Below, one piece after another: positions 47,094 through 58,373 of a DNA stretch of 64,000 bases. Position numbers and translations under genes: made by a program. Numbering within the stretch: the stretch's first letter is position 1; each line of letters begins with the position of its first letter. The notes under the pieces were generated by a model. The model saw only the letters and a program-made list of their open reading frames with translations, was not told the DNA's origin and ran no database searches. The stretch lies in contig OX457037.1 of the NCBI GenBank assembly GCA_949752735.1, positions 15,712,017 through 15,776,016 of the forward strand, in the 5' to 3' direction. The stretch is from Lumbricus terrestris. Lineage: Eukaryota > Annelida > Clitellata > Crassiclitellata > Lumbricidae.

Positions 47094-48389
47094 CAGTGGT
47101 TCTCAAAGTGGTGGTCCGCGGACCGGCGCCGGTCCGCGGAGACCTGATCACCGGTCCGTGAAGAAGTCAAAAAATTATGAATATTAATTTACATATGTTT
47201 CGAATTGTGAAATTAGTTGAATTGTTATTCAAAATTTATTCAAACTTCTTCCTCGAATTTAAAAAAATACATTACCAGTGCCTTATTTTAACTTAATTGC
47301 CAACTGACTTTTTAAACAATAATTATTTGTATTTTTAAAATTAAACTTCTACGTCTATTATACTGACAGTGGCGGCGCTAGGGGGCTGGGGGGGCTAAGC
47401 CCCCCTACAAGAGGCTCAGCTCCCCTTAAAAAAGGGGCAACCGAATTTTTTACATTGAAACATCCACGATTTTCGGCTGAGGACTAAAAAAAGGTCGTCA
47501 GAAATTTTGGCGGCGAAAATGGAAAATTTTCATGAGATTTCGGTCGATGACTAAAAAAAAAGGTCGCCAGAATTTTAGGCGGCGAAAATGATGGAAATTT
47601 TCGCCGCGAGGTTTCAGCCCCCCGAAACTGAAATCCTGGCGCCGCCACTGTATACTGAAGTCAGTTTCGTTTTATTTCTGTTCATTCTTTGCTGTGCGAT
47701 AGTCAAGTAAACGCTGATCATTGATTCATTGTGATCAATCATTAAGTTTTTTCTTACTGGATGTAGGTCTTTTAATTTTATAACTTGATAAATATAAACA
47801 AATGTGTTTGTGTGATTTTAAAAAATTGCAAAATATAAATCAGCCAGTCCTGGCTTTTTTTAAATGAAAGAACATTGTTAGAGCGTGGTCTGTATGTATA
47901 AAATGATAATTATTCTGAACTGGTTTCCTATGCGAACATCCAAGCTAAAAAGGAATCGACCATTCACACGAAAATATAATTCCACTATGTTTAAAATTTG
48001 GTGATATTATGATTTCTGTGTTTTATTTCGAGCAGGTGTTTCCATCATTAGAGCAAAATCTTAGTAACGTGTCATAATCTATTTTTGCAGATCCTCTTAT
48101 AGGCTAACATTAACAAACTTCTAATCTTGTTTGAAACTTTGAGTTCAAAATTTAAAAATGCAATTAATTGACAATTAAATCGATAAATAGCCTAACTGAA
48201 ATGCTATAAGGAATATGTTTTAATTAGGCTAATGGAACAAATTCATAACTGCGAATAACCCTGTAGCCTAATAGTCTTCTTTTATAATATAGTTCGTTTT
48301 TCTTTGCGCAAGCCATTGAAGTTAGTGGTCCGCGAGCTTCAAACAAAATTATTGCCGGTCCGTGGCCTGCGGAAGTTTGAGAACCACTG
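47094..48389. mobile_element. Short hAT-type element (CAGTGGTTCTCAA ends)
   Basis: Same ends, internal palindrome and flanking interior as 33867-41978 but only 1.3 kb, with no transposase. Perfect 8-bp target duplication TATTAGAC at 47086-47093 and 48390-48397. It sits in the M6 3' flank of unit F and is itself interrupted at 47367-47650. Confidence 0.9.
47367..47650. mobile_element. 284-bp MITE nested in the short hAT
   Basis: Ends CAGTGGCGGCGCTAGG / CCTGGCGCCGCCACTG, with 8-bp target duplication TATACTGA at 47359-47366 and 47651-47658. It contains two GACTAAAAAAAGGTCGNCAG stem-loop-like motifs. Confidence 0.9.
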
Positions 48390-48657
48390 TATTAGACAGC
48401 CGGGAGCTAGACCGAGTATTATTTATTTAGTATTCGGGCACGAATAAGTCCTTCATAATGAGATAGTCTGGGAGCAATTTCGATTTTTGCTCAATACAAT
48501 TATTAGGCTACTGGAACATTTTTAATTTCTAAAATCATTTTTTCGAAATTCAAGATCACTAAAAAGAAAAACTGCACCTTTAAAAAATGCTCAATTCAAC
48601 TTGAATAGACCCTTGACTTTCATTGTCTTTCACAATGCTGTAACTGTACTCTCCATT

Positions 48658-49781
48658 CATGGGCGCCCGCAGAAATTTTTGCAGGGGAGGGCAAAATTTT
48701 TAAGATGACCACGGTTAAATTTCTTAGTCGCAAGAGCTTAAAAATTGCAAAGATGGGAAGTGAGAACACGGGTATTTTTCAAAGAGGTTTCTTAATGCAT
48801 ATTTCTCAGTTTCATTTTGTGTAGGCCTATCATTTTCAATATGAATAGTTTTCTTAGTGAGGAGAAATTTATTAAAAATCCAAAGTAAAATGTTAAAAAG
48901 TAGGTTTTTGAAGGGGCGCTATATAATGAATGAATGAATAAATGAACGAAAAGCAGGTATCAGTTTTAAAGGGGCAATTTCCAAACTTCTAAAGTACCAT
49001 TCCAAATTCAATTGTAGGGCACCAGCTTATTCAGAAGCGCTGCATCGAATCAGCAGGCTGTTCAAAGGGTAGTCAAGTAAGAGGTCCGAGTCTGGTAGCC
49101 AGTTGGTCAGATGTTAATGCAGGTGTTGTTTAGGAAGGTGGAGGATTCCGAGGATCAGAAGAATGAGGTATCAATTTTCTGAACAGAAAGTTGGTTTTGG
49201 GAGAAAATCTCAAGGTGTGATAACCATATCCAATTATTCAAGTTTCTCTACAGCTTGACCTATCTAAATTCTGTACTGGCAGCATACGAAATGGACAAAA
49301 TGCAACCTGACTTAAAAGCAGACTTGATTCCATAACGCTGGTGAATATGTAGATCTCTCTGATTTAATTTAAATGGGCTGTTGATAAATTTCAAATTTTT
49401 ACATTCGTGTAATTTTATCGATAATTAATTTTTGTGCAGTTGTGAAAAATTGCATTAGCCTACAGCGAGATTCCAGACAAGTGGGCCTTAATCGATAGGA
49501 GTACTATTTGAATGGGCACCTGCAGGAGGGTTAAAAGTTATTGTTACCATTTTCAGCAAGAGCGTGAAAAAATGCAACGCACAAAATTAAGAGCTTTTTA
49601 GTTTCTAGAGAGATTTCTATACTTAAATTTGAGACTTTCACTGAAGTGTATCATTCGTAACATTAGTATTTCAATGGAAAGAAATTTCTTTAACCTCAAA
49701 AGTAGTAATTAAAAAATAGGTGTCAATTTTCCAGGGGGGGGGGCAAGTGCCCCCCCTTGCCCCTATGTGCGGGCGCCCATG
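48658..49781. mobile_element. 1.1-kb DNA element just downstream of M6
   Basis: Ends CATGGGCGCCCGCA / TGCGGGCGCCCATG, with 8-bp target duplication TCTCCATT at 48650-48657 and 49782-49789. It ends 60 bp from the position homologous to the intact M stop, so it may supply or alter the M6 transcript end. No coding is recognised. Confidence 0.88.
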
Positions 49782-51103
49782 TCTCCATTTTGGATTTATT
49801 TATATATCGTTCAAACAAAAACTCATATTACAATCTGAATTTAGTATCCAGCTTGAAGACCATGTCCATAGCTTGCGTCGTGACCATATCCATATCCAGA
49901 ATTACGATTCTTTCCATATGCACCATCATGTCCGTATCCATATCCGGTGACCATAGCCTTGGTGACCATATCCATGTGGAATACCAGCTCCGCTGTCGAC
50001 GAGGTTGACATCACAGAAGTCGCGGTAGTAGTAGTGGTTGCCGTGGCTGTAGTGGTCGTATCCGGAGTTACGTGAACCGGGTGCACAGGGCTGTTCGTAG
50101 GCGTTTCCGTTTGAACAGATGACGAACGAATAATCGGTCTTGTAATAGAAACCGTCGTTTCCGCATTTATCTGTTGAAAGATGACAGTTAGTTAAAGAAG
50201 CATGATATTATGCTATTGTGACCGTCTTCTCACCATAAAAATCAGACACTTTTTGAAAACTTTCTAGCAAGTGTCATTAATTAAATAATAATATTGTATG
50301 ACTATAGGCCTGTGTAGGTTAATAGAGTTTACTCTAAAAAGGTCGAAAATTGGCTGGCATCTAATTATATAGGTTACCAAAAAATTTTTTATGTCGACGT
50401 AAACGGTAGGCCTATATGTTGTCATAGGCTGTCGTTAAACTCTGGATCCATCCGTCTAAGGCTAAATCCAGATGAAGCAACCGAGAAGGCGAAAATGAAT
50501 AGGCCTAAAGCGAATGTTCAATTAGGCACAACAGAAGAGAATTATAATTGTTCGGTGAACTTTAGTCTAATGTGATTCTTGACGAATTGGTTGAAGTTTC
50601 CGCCAGAACGGCGCAAGCTTTGTGCTGTGTCGATCGCAAGCGCCACAGTATATTTGGGCCTATTGCACCAGAATTGCAAATTTGCTTGGGTGTTAGGATT
50701 GCTTTCCAGATTTCTGGATTTGTCTTGTTTCAATTTAGACACTCTCCAATTCTAGAGTAGACTGTTAGATTATACCGGCCTTATGATTAGGCTGGAAATT
50801 GTTAGAGTTATAGACCATTACACGTAGGCCTACAATTACAGTGCATCGGATTACTGGAGCAGAATTATTTATGACTGCATTAACTGGCCGCAGAAGTTGA
50901 AGCACTATACTTATGTGCACTATTCGTTGCTACAACATAATAGCACAGCCTTTGATATATTTTATGTAGATCTAGGTATAAATTAAAAACTTAACTTCAT
51001 TTCGACTCCTTGTTGAGTTATAACACCATAATTGTTTGCTTAGTCATTCCAAAAAATTGACCTTTACAAGATCCAAGTTAACAATTTATTTTCTTTATTG
51101 TCT

Positions 51104-51207
51104 GAACCGGGACAACTTTGACCTTTTGCTTAAGTCGTCGGGACACCGGGAAGAAAAAAAACACCCCGGGACATGTCCCGCAAACCGGGACGTATGGTCA
51201 ACCTATA
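51104..51207. mobile_element. Fragment of a CCGGGAC-rich hAT-like MITE (M6 intron)
   Basis: Repeated CCGGGAC/GTCCCG words, with the right end reading CGGGACGTATGGTCAACCTA. This resembles the known TAGGTTGACCATACGTCC terminus type. The left end is unclear. Confidence 0.45.
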
Positions 51208-51531
51208 GACCTATTAGACTACGTTTAAACTATTTAGCTATGTGCTTATTATATACATATACAGATGATGTTAATTTGGATTTGCACTTGTTACGTAAAT
51301 CTATTGTGTCTGAAGGCTGTAACCAATTTAGGGATGACTCGTGCTTGTAGGCCTGCATTGCAGTTATAATCTGAGCTCAAAGTCAAAAGCGCTGCTCCAC
51401 AGCTGACAAATAGCGCCTGCTTGAACAGTTCATCTAATACCTAAAATTGACACTTTCCTAAATCGCAGAATTGATGAACATAATGCATATAATTCTATAG
51501 CCTACAGTGTGTGATTTTATTCAGATCCTGC

Positions 51532-51689
51532 CGGTGGCGTAGCCAGGAATTTGTGATGGGGTTTTATGACCGGATACTCTGTCTTTTGTTATTTTTTTTA
51601 AAATGCATAAATAACCTTTAAAAAACCTTTTTCCGGAGCCAATGGGGGGTTTTAACCCCCGAAACCTCCCCCCCTTGCCTACGCCACTG
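51532..51689. mobile_element. 158-bp MITE in the M6 intron
   Basis: Ends CGGTGGCGTAGCCAGG / TTGCCTACGCCACTG, with 8-bp target duplication GATCCTGC at 51524-51531 and 51690-51697. The ends are related to those of the 41986-42412 element. Confidence 0.87.
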
Positions 51690-52041
51690 GATCCTGCACT
51701 ACATGTATAAATTCTGATGAAAAAAGACGCTAAAGTATGAAACCTCGAGTCACATTCATTCCTTCCACTTCATATCCATGGCGTGTCGGTCTATTATAAT
51801 GAGGCAGTGGCTCAACTGTCAAGAGTTTCGCAAGATGCGGCTCTAAGAGCTTTAACGAATCTCTCATATTTTCCTTAATTATTTCTCAATATAAATGCAT
51901 GGTAGGCTACGTTTCATTCTTCAGGTATTTCTACTTACCAGCGTAACGTCCGTAGAAGGCATATCGTCCGTGAGCGTAATCATCCGGAATAGAAGCCATG
52001 GCGGCTACGGCACACATTGCAAATACTACGAGACACTTCAT

Positions 52042-52573
52042 ATTGCGGCGTTTCAATTCCTGCTGTTCAACTGAAGCTTGACTGAAGCACGACTGTTAAA
52101 CCTGAACCATTCTGTTTGGCTTTTATAACATACACCAGCCAATGAGAGACGATTTTTAACATTTCTGGACTCAACTATACAATGCACCATAATGTGTAGT
52201 AGGCCAACATACCAGCCCTATGTTTCGCATTCTTCTCACGTAATTGGATTTTATCAACGGACCAGGTGCAAGGCCTGTGTCCTTGGTATGCATAAACGCA
52301 CGCAGCGTCTGACAAGCCAGACGTGGCTGTGCTCAATTGACATACAAACAATGGATAGACGCGCCATTTGTTAACTGCAAAAACATGCCAAATCACGCAT
52401 GACAATTCCGATCCTATCATCGTGAAGACAATAGAAAAAATATGCACCACGTGGGTGACCAACAGGGTCACGCGCTTTCTGATAGGTTGCATTGCATTTA
52501 TAAAAGCACTGTTGTCTTTATCATTACCATTCTCAAGTTTCACGTCGACAGAGATAGGCCTAGACTCTAGAAG
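52042..52573. promoter_or_regulatory. Bidirectional promoter of M6/P6 (diverged)
   Basis: TATAAAA at 52499-52505 (P6) and TATAAAAG on complement(52120..52127) (M6). The CCAAT box is kept on the M side (52139-52143). On the P side the equivalent box has changed to GATAGGTTGC. CATTACCATTCTCAAGTTTC downstream of the P TATA matches CACTACCATTGAGAAATTTC in unit A, so the start-site region is conserved between old and young units. Confidence 0.7.
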
Positions 52574-53364
52574 ATGAAGTGCTTCGCTGTCCTCGCTCTG
52601 TGCCTTGTGGCTACTATGGCTTCTATTCCTGATGGTTACGCTCATGGACGATACGCCTTCTACGGACGTTACGCTGGTAAGTAAGCTTAATCGCTAATGC
52701 AAATTAATAACAGCTACCTACAGAAAGAAGAACTACAATTTCTACTGATATAATGGTGTTGCCAATAAGTCCTGATAATAATTATTATTATATGCGAGAG
52801 AATGACAATGGTTACGATACATTTTAAGCTATTGACTTTTTAAGTATCAAGAAAAGAATTTTTAGTGCGGAAAGGGTATATATAATATGTAAGCTTATAT
52901 AATATATATATATATATAATTATATATATAAAAAAGGTTTTTGTTCCATATAATAATATACTCGAACAATGATTACACATTAATTGTCTATAAGCGCCAT
53001 GACTTTCGATTTTGCATCACCAGATAAATGCGGCAACGACGGATTCTACTACAAGGATGATAATTCGTTCGTCATCTGTTCAAACGGAAACGCCTACGAA
53101 CAACCCTGTGCACCCGGTTCACGTAACTCCGGATACGACCACTACAACCACGGTAACCACTACTACTACCGCGACTTCTGTGATGTCAACCTCGTCGACA
53201 GCGGAGCTGGTATTCCACATGGATATGGTCACCAAGACGCAGGATATGGATACGGTCACGACGCTAAAGTTGGATACGGTCAGGGCGCCGGATATGGAAA
53301 TGGTCACGATGCCGGATATGGAAATGGTCACGATGCCGGATATGAGCACGTGTTCCGCTACTAG
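52574..53364 (+). CDS. P6: diverged CBM14-like Gly/His/Tyr-rich protein
   Basis: Exons 52574..52676 and 53024..53364; 147 aa. Exon 1 encodes MKCFAVLALCLVATMA then SIPDGYAHGRYAFYGRYA. Donor GCTG|GTAAGT, acceptor CACCAG|AT; the intron has a (TA)n tract. The cysteine domain has the M-type KDDNSF rather than the P1-type KTDYSF. The tail has KVGYGQG and a duplicated 8-residue GYGNGHDA unit, and ends EHVFRY. An AATAAA lies at 53488-53493, 124 bp past the stop. It is intact and is the best reference for what selection preserves in the family. Confidence 0.88.
52895..52930. repeat. (TA)n tract in the P6 intron
   Basis: Alternating TA interrupted by AA/TT steps; able to form a cruciform. Confidence 0.85.
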
Positions 53365-53494
53365 TGCGCTAAACAAATGTCATGAAGTTTCTACAGCAGG
53401 CTTCTACACAACGGTTGTTAATGAACTAATTGGACAGGAGACGATCATTGATCAACTCTCCCTTGAATCGTTTATTGGAATGAATTGAATAAAT

Positions 53495-55397
53495 GCCTGT
53501 AAATTTTTAACATTGAGATTCATGATTTAGATTGAATTTTTCTACATTCCTAATTAGAAAAGACGGTGGTTCTTCGTCCACTATTCATTATCATCAGAGA
53601 ACTAATCTTCCTATCATCAATAATTATTCATCTGGCACAGAAAAGTTGATTTAGTGCGCCTTACAGAAATCTATACAACAGCGCTGCATGCCAAACCGCT
53701 ACTAGTGCGCTAAACAAATGTTAAAGGAACGAAGGAAGAGTTTTCAGCTATTCAGTTATATAATCCTATTTAATTTCAGTCTTAAAATGTTCCTAGGAAG
53801 TAGAGGCAACTTTGTTGACAAAGCCCGCCTCAGCTTAAAACCAAGAAGGCCTGATATCTATACTTTAAACATTATGATGATAGTTATTATTTCCTGGACC
53901 GGTTTTTTGAGAATGTGTGCACCTCATTAGGTCTACTCTGTTCTCGTCAAATTGTTCATTGCAGAAAACATTCAGTTACTTCAGTTAAAAACCTGTAGGC
54001 CTACTGTTTGTTAATAGTCCCTACCAAAGCAGGACTTTTTCATGTGCTGTTCTACAAAAAATTTGTCTGAAAGTTAATGTGAAGTTGCAAATGAATTTGT
54101 GCAGTCGTAAAGCAATCTTGTGCAGTGATAGTCAGAGGCGGATCCTGCCATAACCCGACCCCCTTCAAAAGGTGCATAGGGCGTGCCCCCATTTGGTTTC
54201 AGCTAGCTTTAAATCAATGCAGCAGGATGCGGAACAAGGCGAGAGAGAAAAAGTAGTAAACGACTGTGGAGTGGTCATGGTATAATCCCAAGAGATTATG
54301 ACCAGATGACTAAAAAAAGGTCATCAGTTATTTTGGCATGGAAAATTGTATCTTTTCCCACACATTTCAACCAAATGACTAAAAAAGGTCAATCAGATTT
54401 TTCTAGCAAAGATCACCGAAAATTTTGGCTCCTTCGAAAATTTATGTATCCGCCCCTGGCGATAGCCTAGTCATTAGAAAAAGGTAACTGCAGCTGACTC
54501 ACCACGGAAGAGCGAAATGAAAGAAAGGGCATGTGCAGTAAAAAATACGCATGTAGGGATTGTAGTCCATTATTTCAAGTTGATGACTAAAAAGGTCATC
54601 AGATTCTGCAGCCGGTGTTCTGTGACAGAGACTCCTCTTAAAAGCCCTCCCCAGAGACTTTATTTCGAAATAGATTTCCCCCCAGGCGAAAATGTTCCAA
54701 AATAAATTCGCCCCCGGAGACTATGTTTTGAAATGAAGTCTCCGAGGGGAGAGAATATTCCTCCGTCTTGGGAATAAAGCCTTCCTCGTTCAGCGTGAAA
54801 TGGGCTACAATCGCATAAAACTTACAGATGCGCAGGTTTAACGGTGAGTTTAGGTTGCTAAATTATTTTTACAGGAACGGATATATATATACCTTTAAAT
54901 CAGAAAATTTCTTCCAATACAAAGTTTTAGCCAGAGGAGGGAGACTTTATTTCATGACACCAGCGACTTGTGGAATTTTTGGCAAAAGCTCTTCTGACAG
55001 ACAAAATTGCTGGCTGTGTGCAGTTTTAAACATTTCTTTAAAAAGCCCTGCTCCAAAGCGGCTTCAAACGTTTGGATAAATGTTGTTCAAAAAGATCAGA
55101 TTGGTAATTATTTGTATGGTTTCAATTGATTGAATATCGTGACTTAGGCTACACGTTCCGCTCGGCTCATAATATATCCTCATATCCACTTTGAAACAGT
55201 CTTTCGTTTAAATTGCGATGCATGCAGGATGTTGCCAAGCTATAGGCTATTGGCTATGTGTTACTCACTTTGTGAGAGGAAATATATCGTGAAATGAAAG
55301 TTTTTCAGGATCAGTAACAATTAACTGCAAAAAAGCCCAATACTTTCGGCATTGCATATCAAAAGTTTTTTTTCGACTTTTTCAGACGCACTGATTT
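53495..55397. other. Unit F 3' flank, no gene seen
   Basis: Non-coding sequence similar in blocks to the P 3' flank of units A-E (TTGATTTAGTGCGCCTTACAG near 53,648; AGGCCTGATATCTATAC near 53,847; GTGAGAGGAAATATATCGTG near 55,273). A short stretch near 53,700 repeats CGCTACTAGTGCGCTAAACA from the P6 stop region (53,355), a small internal duplication. It contains the MITE at 54133-54458. Confidence 0.6.
54133..54458. mobile_element. 326-bp MITE in the unit F flank
   Basis: Ends CAGAGGCGGATCC / GTATCCGCCCCTG. The flanking octamers GTGATAGT and GCGATAGC match at 6 of 8 bases, as for an aged 8-bp duplication. It carries two GATGACTAAAAAAGGTCATC-like motifs; a third lies just outside near 54,580. 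Confidence 0.65.
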
Positions 55398-56090
55398 CAC
55401 TGGTCAACAAATTTTAACTTTTTTTTTGTTTCCGAAAAATCTTTGACTGTTTTCTATAGAAGTTGACGTGCTGAACACGGTGGTGTTCTCAGAATTTTTG
55501 TATCACGTAAGGTTTTTGAGAAAACGGGCATGCAAGATTTTAACTGAAATGCTTGTTTATTGCATATTACACTGGTGAACAAATTTAAACTTTTTTTGTT
55601 TCTGAAAAACCTTTGACTGTTTTATATAGAAGTTGACGTGCTGAACACGGTGGTGTTCTCAGAATTTTTGTATCACGTAAGGTTTTTGAGAAAACGGGCA
55701 TCTAAGATTTTAACTGAAATGCTTGTTTTTTGCATATTATCCACTGGTCAACAAATTTAAACTTTTTTTGTTTCTGAAAAAACTTTGACTGTTTTCTATA
55801 GAAGTTGACGTGCTGAACACGGTGGTGTTCTCAGAATTGTTGTATCACGTAAGGTTTTTGAGAAAACAGGCATGCAAGATTTTAACTGAAATGCTTGTTA
55901 GCCTTGTTTATTGCATATTATCCACTGGTCAACAAATTTTAACTTTTTTTGTTTCCGAAAAAACTTTGACTGGTTTCTATAGAAGTTGACGTGCTGAAAA
56001 CGGTGGTGTTCTCAGAATTTTTGTATCACGTAAGGTTTTTGAGAAAACGGGCATGAAAGATTTTAACTGAAATGCTTGTTTATTGCCTAT
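55398..56090. repeat. Four tandem copies of a ~172-181-bp repeat
   Basis: Copies start at 55398, 55570, 55742 and 55923, each beginning CACTGGT and containing AGAAGTTGACGTGCTGAA and ATCACGTAAGGTTTTTGAG. The third copy has an extra TTAGCC near its end. Each copy begins with the element's terminal sequence, so the left terminus is itself multiplied. Confidence 0.88.
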
Positions 56091-57045
56091 TATTTTCAAT
56101 ATACTATAATTTAATTTCATTGGAAAACAAATCTTTATGACAATTCTTCCTCATAATATTATGTGCTGATGATGACTGTATCACTTAGTTTCCTTTCCTA
56201 TTCTTGCCCGAGAAACCAGAAACATTAGGGAGACAAACTGATCAGCCCGTCACAGTCATAATCTTTCTGCTCTCGCCAGACCATCGGGACGGCATACAGC
56301 ATTGCTTTCGCAGGACCCCCGGAGTCAAACTCTAAGATCTGCTGCAGCACATCTTCCACAGCAAATGAGAGGCACGCATTCCTTGGCTTTCTCTCCAGTC
56401 TTGCAACCAAAGTACAGCTCAAAGCTTTATTGACAAGTTCAGTCACTGCGTGTCTCTGAGGATTACTCATATAGCATAGCCTACTCTCCACAACTGTATC
56501 AAAATGTGCATGTATCACATTTCATGCAACACTAGCGAGATATTTCTGCTGCCAACAACCGTCTTAAAATATATTATAATTTAAAGCTTATCTGTATATA
56601 AACTGGCTAACTTGTTATACATCTTGCATACATGTAGACCAAACTAAATTTTGGAAATACGACATCAAACTACAAACAAACTGATGTCAACTTCCTCAGT
56701 AAGATATACATGTAGGCCTATGCAGAGAAGCGGCTCTAATAGTGCTTAGAACTTTCGGAGGAAGATTCTAACCAGCATTAATGCATATGCAGGCCCAAGT
56801 TTATATTTTATTATGCAAGACAAACATATATGTAAACTGTCCTAAGTGCATGCCTGGACATACCTCAGTTACACGAAGCTTATTATAACGTTATATCTGA
56901 AAAATGGAAATAAATATAAAAATTGAAGATTTCTCAAAAACGGTACGTGCTGGGACAATTTCAAGGTCATTTTCGTGATCAGCAGCAGAAACTGCATAAG
57001 AGACACCTGAAAGTGTTCAGGAAACAAAATCACTGTTGACCAGTG
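55398..57045. mobile_element. Putative element with CACTGGTCAACA ends
   Basis: Left end CACTGGTCAACAAATTTT, right end GTTGACCAGTG. It interrupts the unit F flank between matches to GCATGTCAAAAAGTTACC and the unit start. No convincing target duplication. The left third is a tandem array. A 97-codon minus-strand frame (56225-56518) may be a degenerate coding remnant (RKPRNACLSFAVEDV), which I cannot assign. Confidence 0.5.
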
Positions 57046-58373
57046 TTTTTGATCGCATGAGAAACGAAAATTCTAACTCTGATAAAACTCTGAAATTCTA
57101 ACGATATAGGCTAATAATTATCTGACGAGAGACCCTGTGTCATAGCAGTGTAGCCTACATGTAGACTTATATGCGATAATGCGAAATGACTTGGATGGAA
57201 GAATTCTGAAGACTTTCGTATCTTGTATCGATAAAAGGCAAGACTTGACTTTGATTGACAGGATCGAACAAATCCCAAAAAAACCGACTTAGGAAAGAAA
57301 ATTGAACGTTCATCTCCTTTCTGCTATACGCATTGCGCATACTATAATACGCTTTAAAAGTCAGTTCTATGTTTGTCAAGAGCAGAATGCCGTATCTCCA
57401 ACTCTGCAAAATGCATTGTAATTAGTGTACACGTGCGACGTTGTGCGTCATCTATAATCGCAGACATATGTGCACAACGAATAAGCCTAGACACACCAAA
57501 ACCAAACATCAATTGGGCAATATCCAAATGATCTGTCTGTAGTATAGAGGAGGCAGCTTGCACTGGATGATGTATTTGAAAAGGGAGAAATTATCAGTTG
57601 AGAATAATACGAAACACAGTCTGAGCAAACCAGACAGTTACAGACGCAGAGTTATAAAAAAGAGAAGAACCAGTGAAAAAGTGGACCCGGGTATGCAAAA
57701 CGTCTGGATGATGGCTCATCAGAGTTCCTACCATGTGCTACAGAAATTTCATCAGCAGGCGATACAATGCACATAAAGTAGAAGAATCACGTGTGAAGGT
57801 TCACGGACAAGGGTCAGGTACAACAATCATGGATGGTAAGTTAGCTTAGATTTTAAGAAACTTTGACAAAAATCAACGTTTTATGTAAAACATCCTTCAG
57901 ATTATAGATTACATCCTTTGCACAAAACATTAACCGGAAAATGTTAATGGCATTAGGATAATTAGGTTACATAAAAGTCAAAGAAATATAAATATATGGC
58001 ATATTTGAAGCATAACTATAAAATAACATTACAATATGGTTCCTTATGTCCGACTTCCAATATTTTTACCGAAAAATCACAATTTTTTCTAAGCATTTCA
58101 GAAAAACCGCCTTGACAAAATAAGCTAGATCTTGCTAAAAAAGCCATTTAAAACTAGACAAGACCGAAAAACATAGATCTAGTGGGAAAAGCTATGAGTG
58201 AAAGACACGTTTCGAATGCAGCACCGCAAATTTATCCTCTTCCTGCACAATCACTATAGGCCTATGACTACTCTTTACACACCTACATGATGAGAAGTCA
58301 ATCAAAGTTACTTGATTTTAGCACTTACCAAGTGCTCATGAAAATTGCCACTTTGGATATGATTTTCACTTTA
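57046..58373. other. Unit-start remnant and unassigned sequence
   Basis: 57,110-57,250 is similar to the first ~160 bp of unit A (GGAAGAATTCTGAAGACTTTCGT matches TAGAATTCTGAAGATTTTCGT). After that I see no M gene and nothing I can assign before the BTB gene. Confidence 0.5.

Larger units (their letters stand above)
49926..52041 (-). pseudogene. M6: diverged M gene with a frameshifted tail
   Basis: Exons complement(51939..52041) and complement(49926..50170). Exon 1 is intact (signal peptide MKCLVVFAMCAVAAMA, then SIPDDYAHGRYAFYGRYA). The splice sites GTAAGT and CAACAG are kept and the cysteine domain reads normally. A net +1 frameshift in GGTCACCGGATATGG, near 49,945, ends the reading frame at TGA 49926-49928. 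This gives 115 aa and a four-residue aberrant end instead of the Gly/His/Tyr tail. The original tail frame remains open beyond, down to TAA at 49841-49843 (GYGYGHD…LQAGY), so the lesion is young. The intron is 1,768 bp, against 677 in M1. A secreted cysteine-domain-only product is possible; I classify it as probably a pseudogene. Confidence 0.72.
46780..57230. repeat. Diverged unit F of the gene-pair array
   Basis: Recognisable equivalents of unit A features occur in order. TCTAATGGAACGTTTTACAA at 46,808 matches CCTAGTGGAGCGTTTCGTAA. CGAGTATTATTTATTTAG near 48,412 matches the M 3' flank. M6, the promoter and P6 follow, then a 3' flank with AGAGGCAACTTTGTTGACAA near 53,803. Near 57,110 CTAATAATTATCTGACG matches the unit start (GCAATTATTTGACG). 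It is much longer than 5 kb because of several insertions. This is an older duplicate, not part of the recently homogenised set. Confidence 0.8.

Noticed and set aside
56225..56518. 97-codon minus-strand frame as a gene
   Set aside because: Possibly a degenerate coding remnant of a repeat, but no family is recognised and it lies inside a putative transposon.
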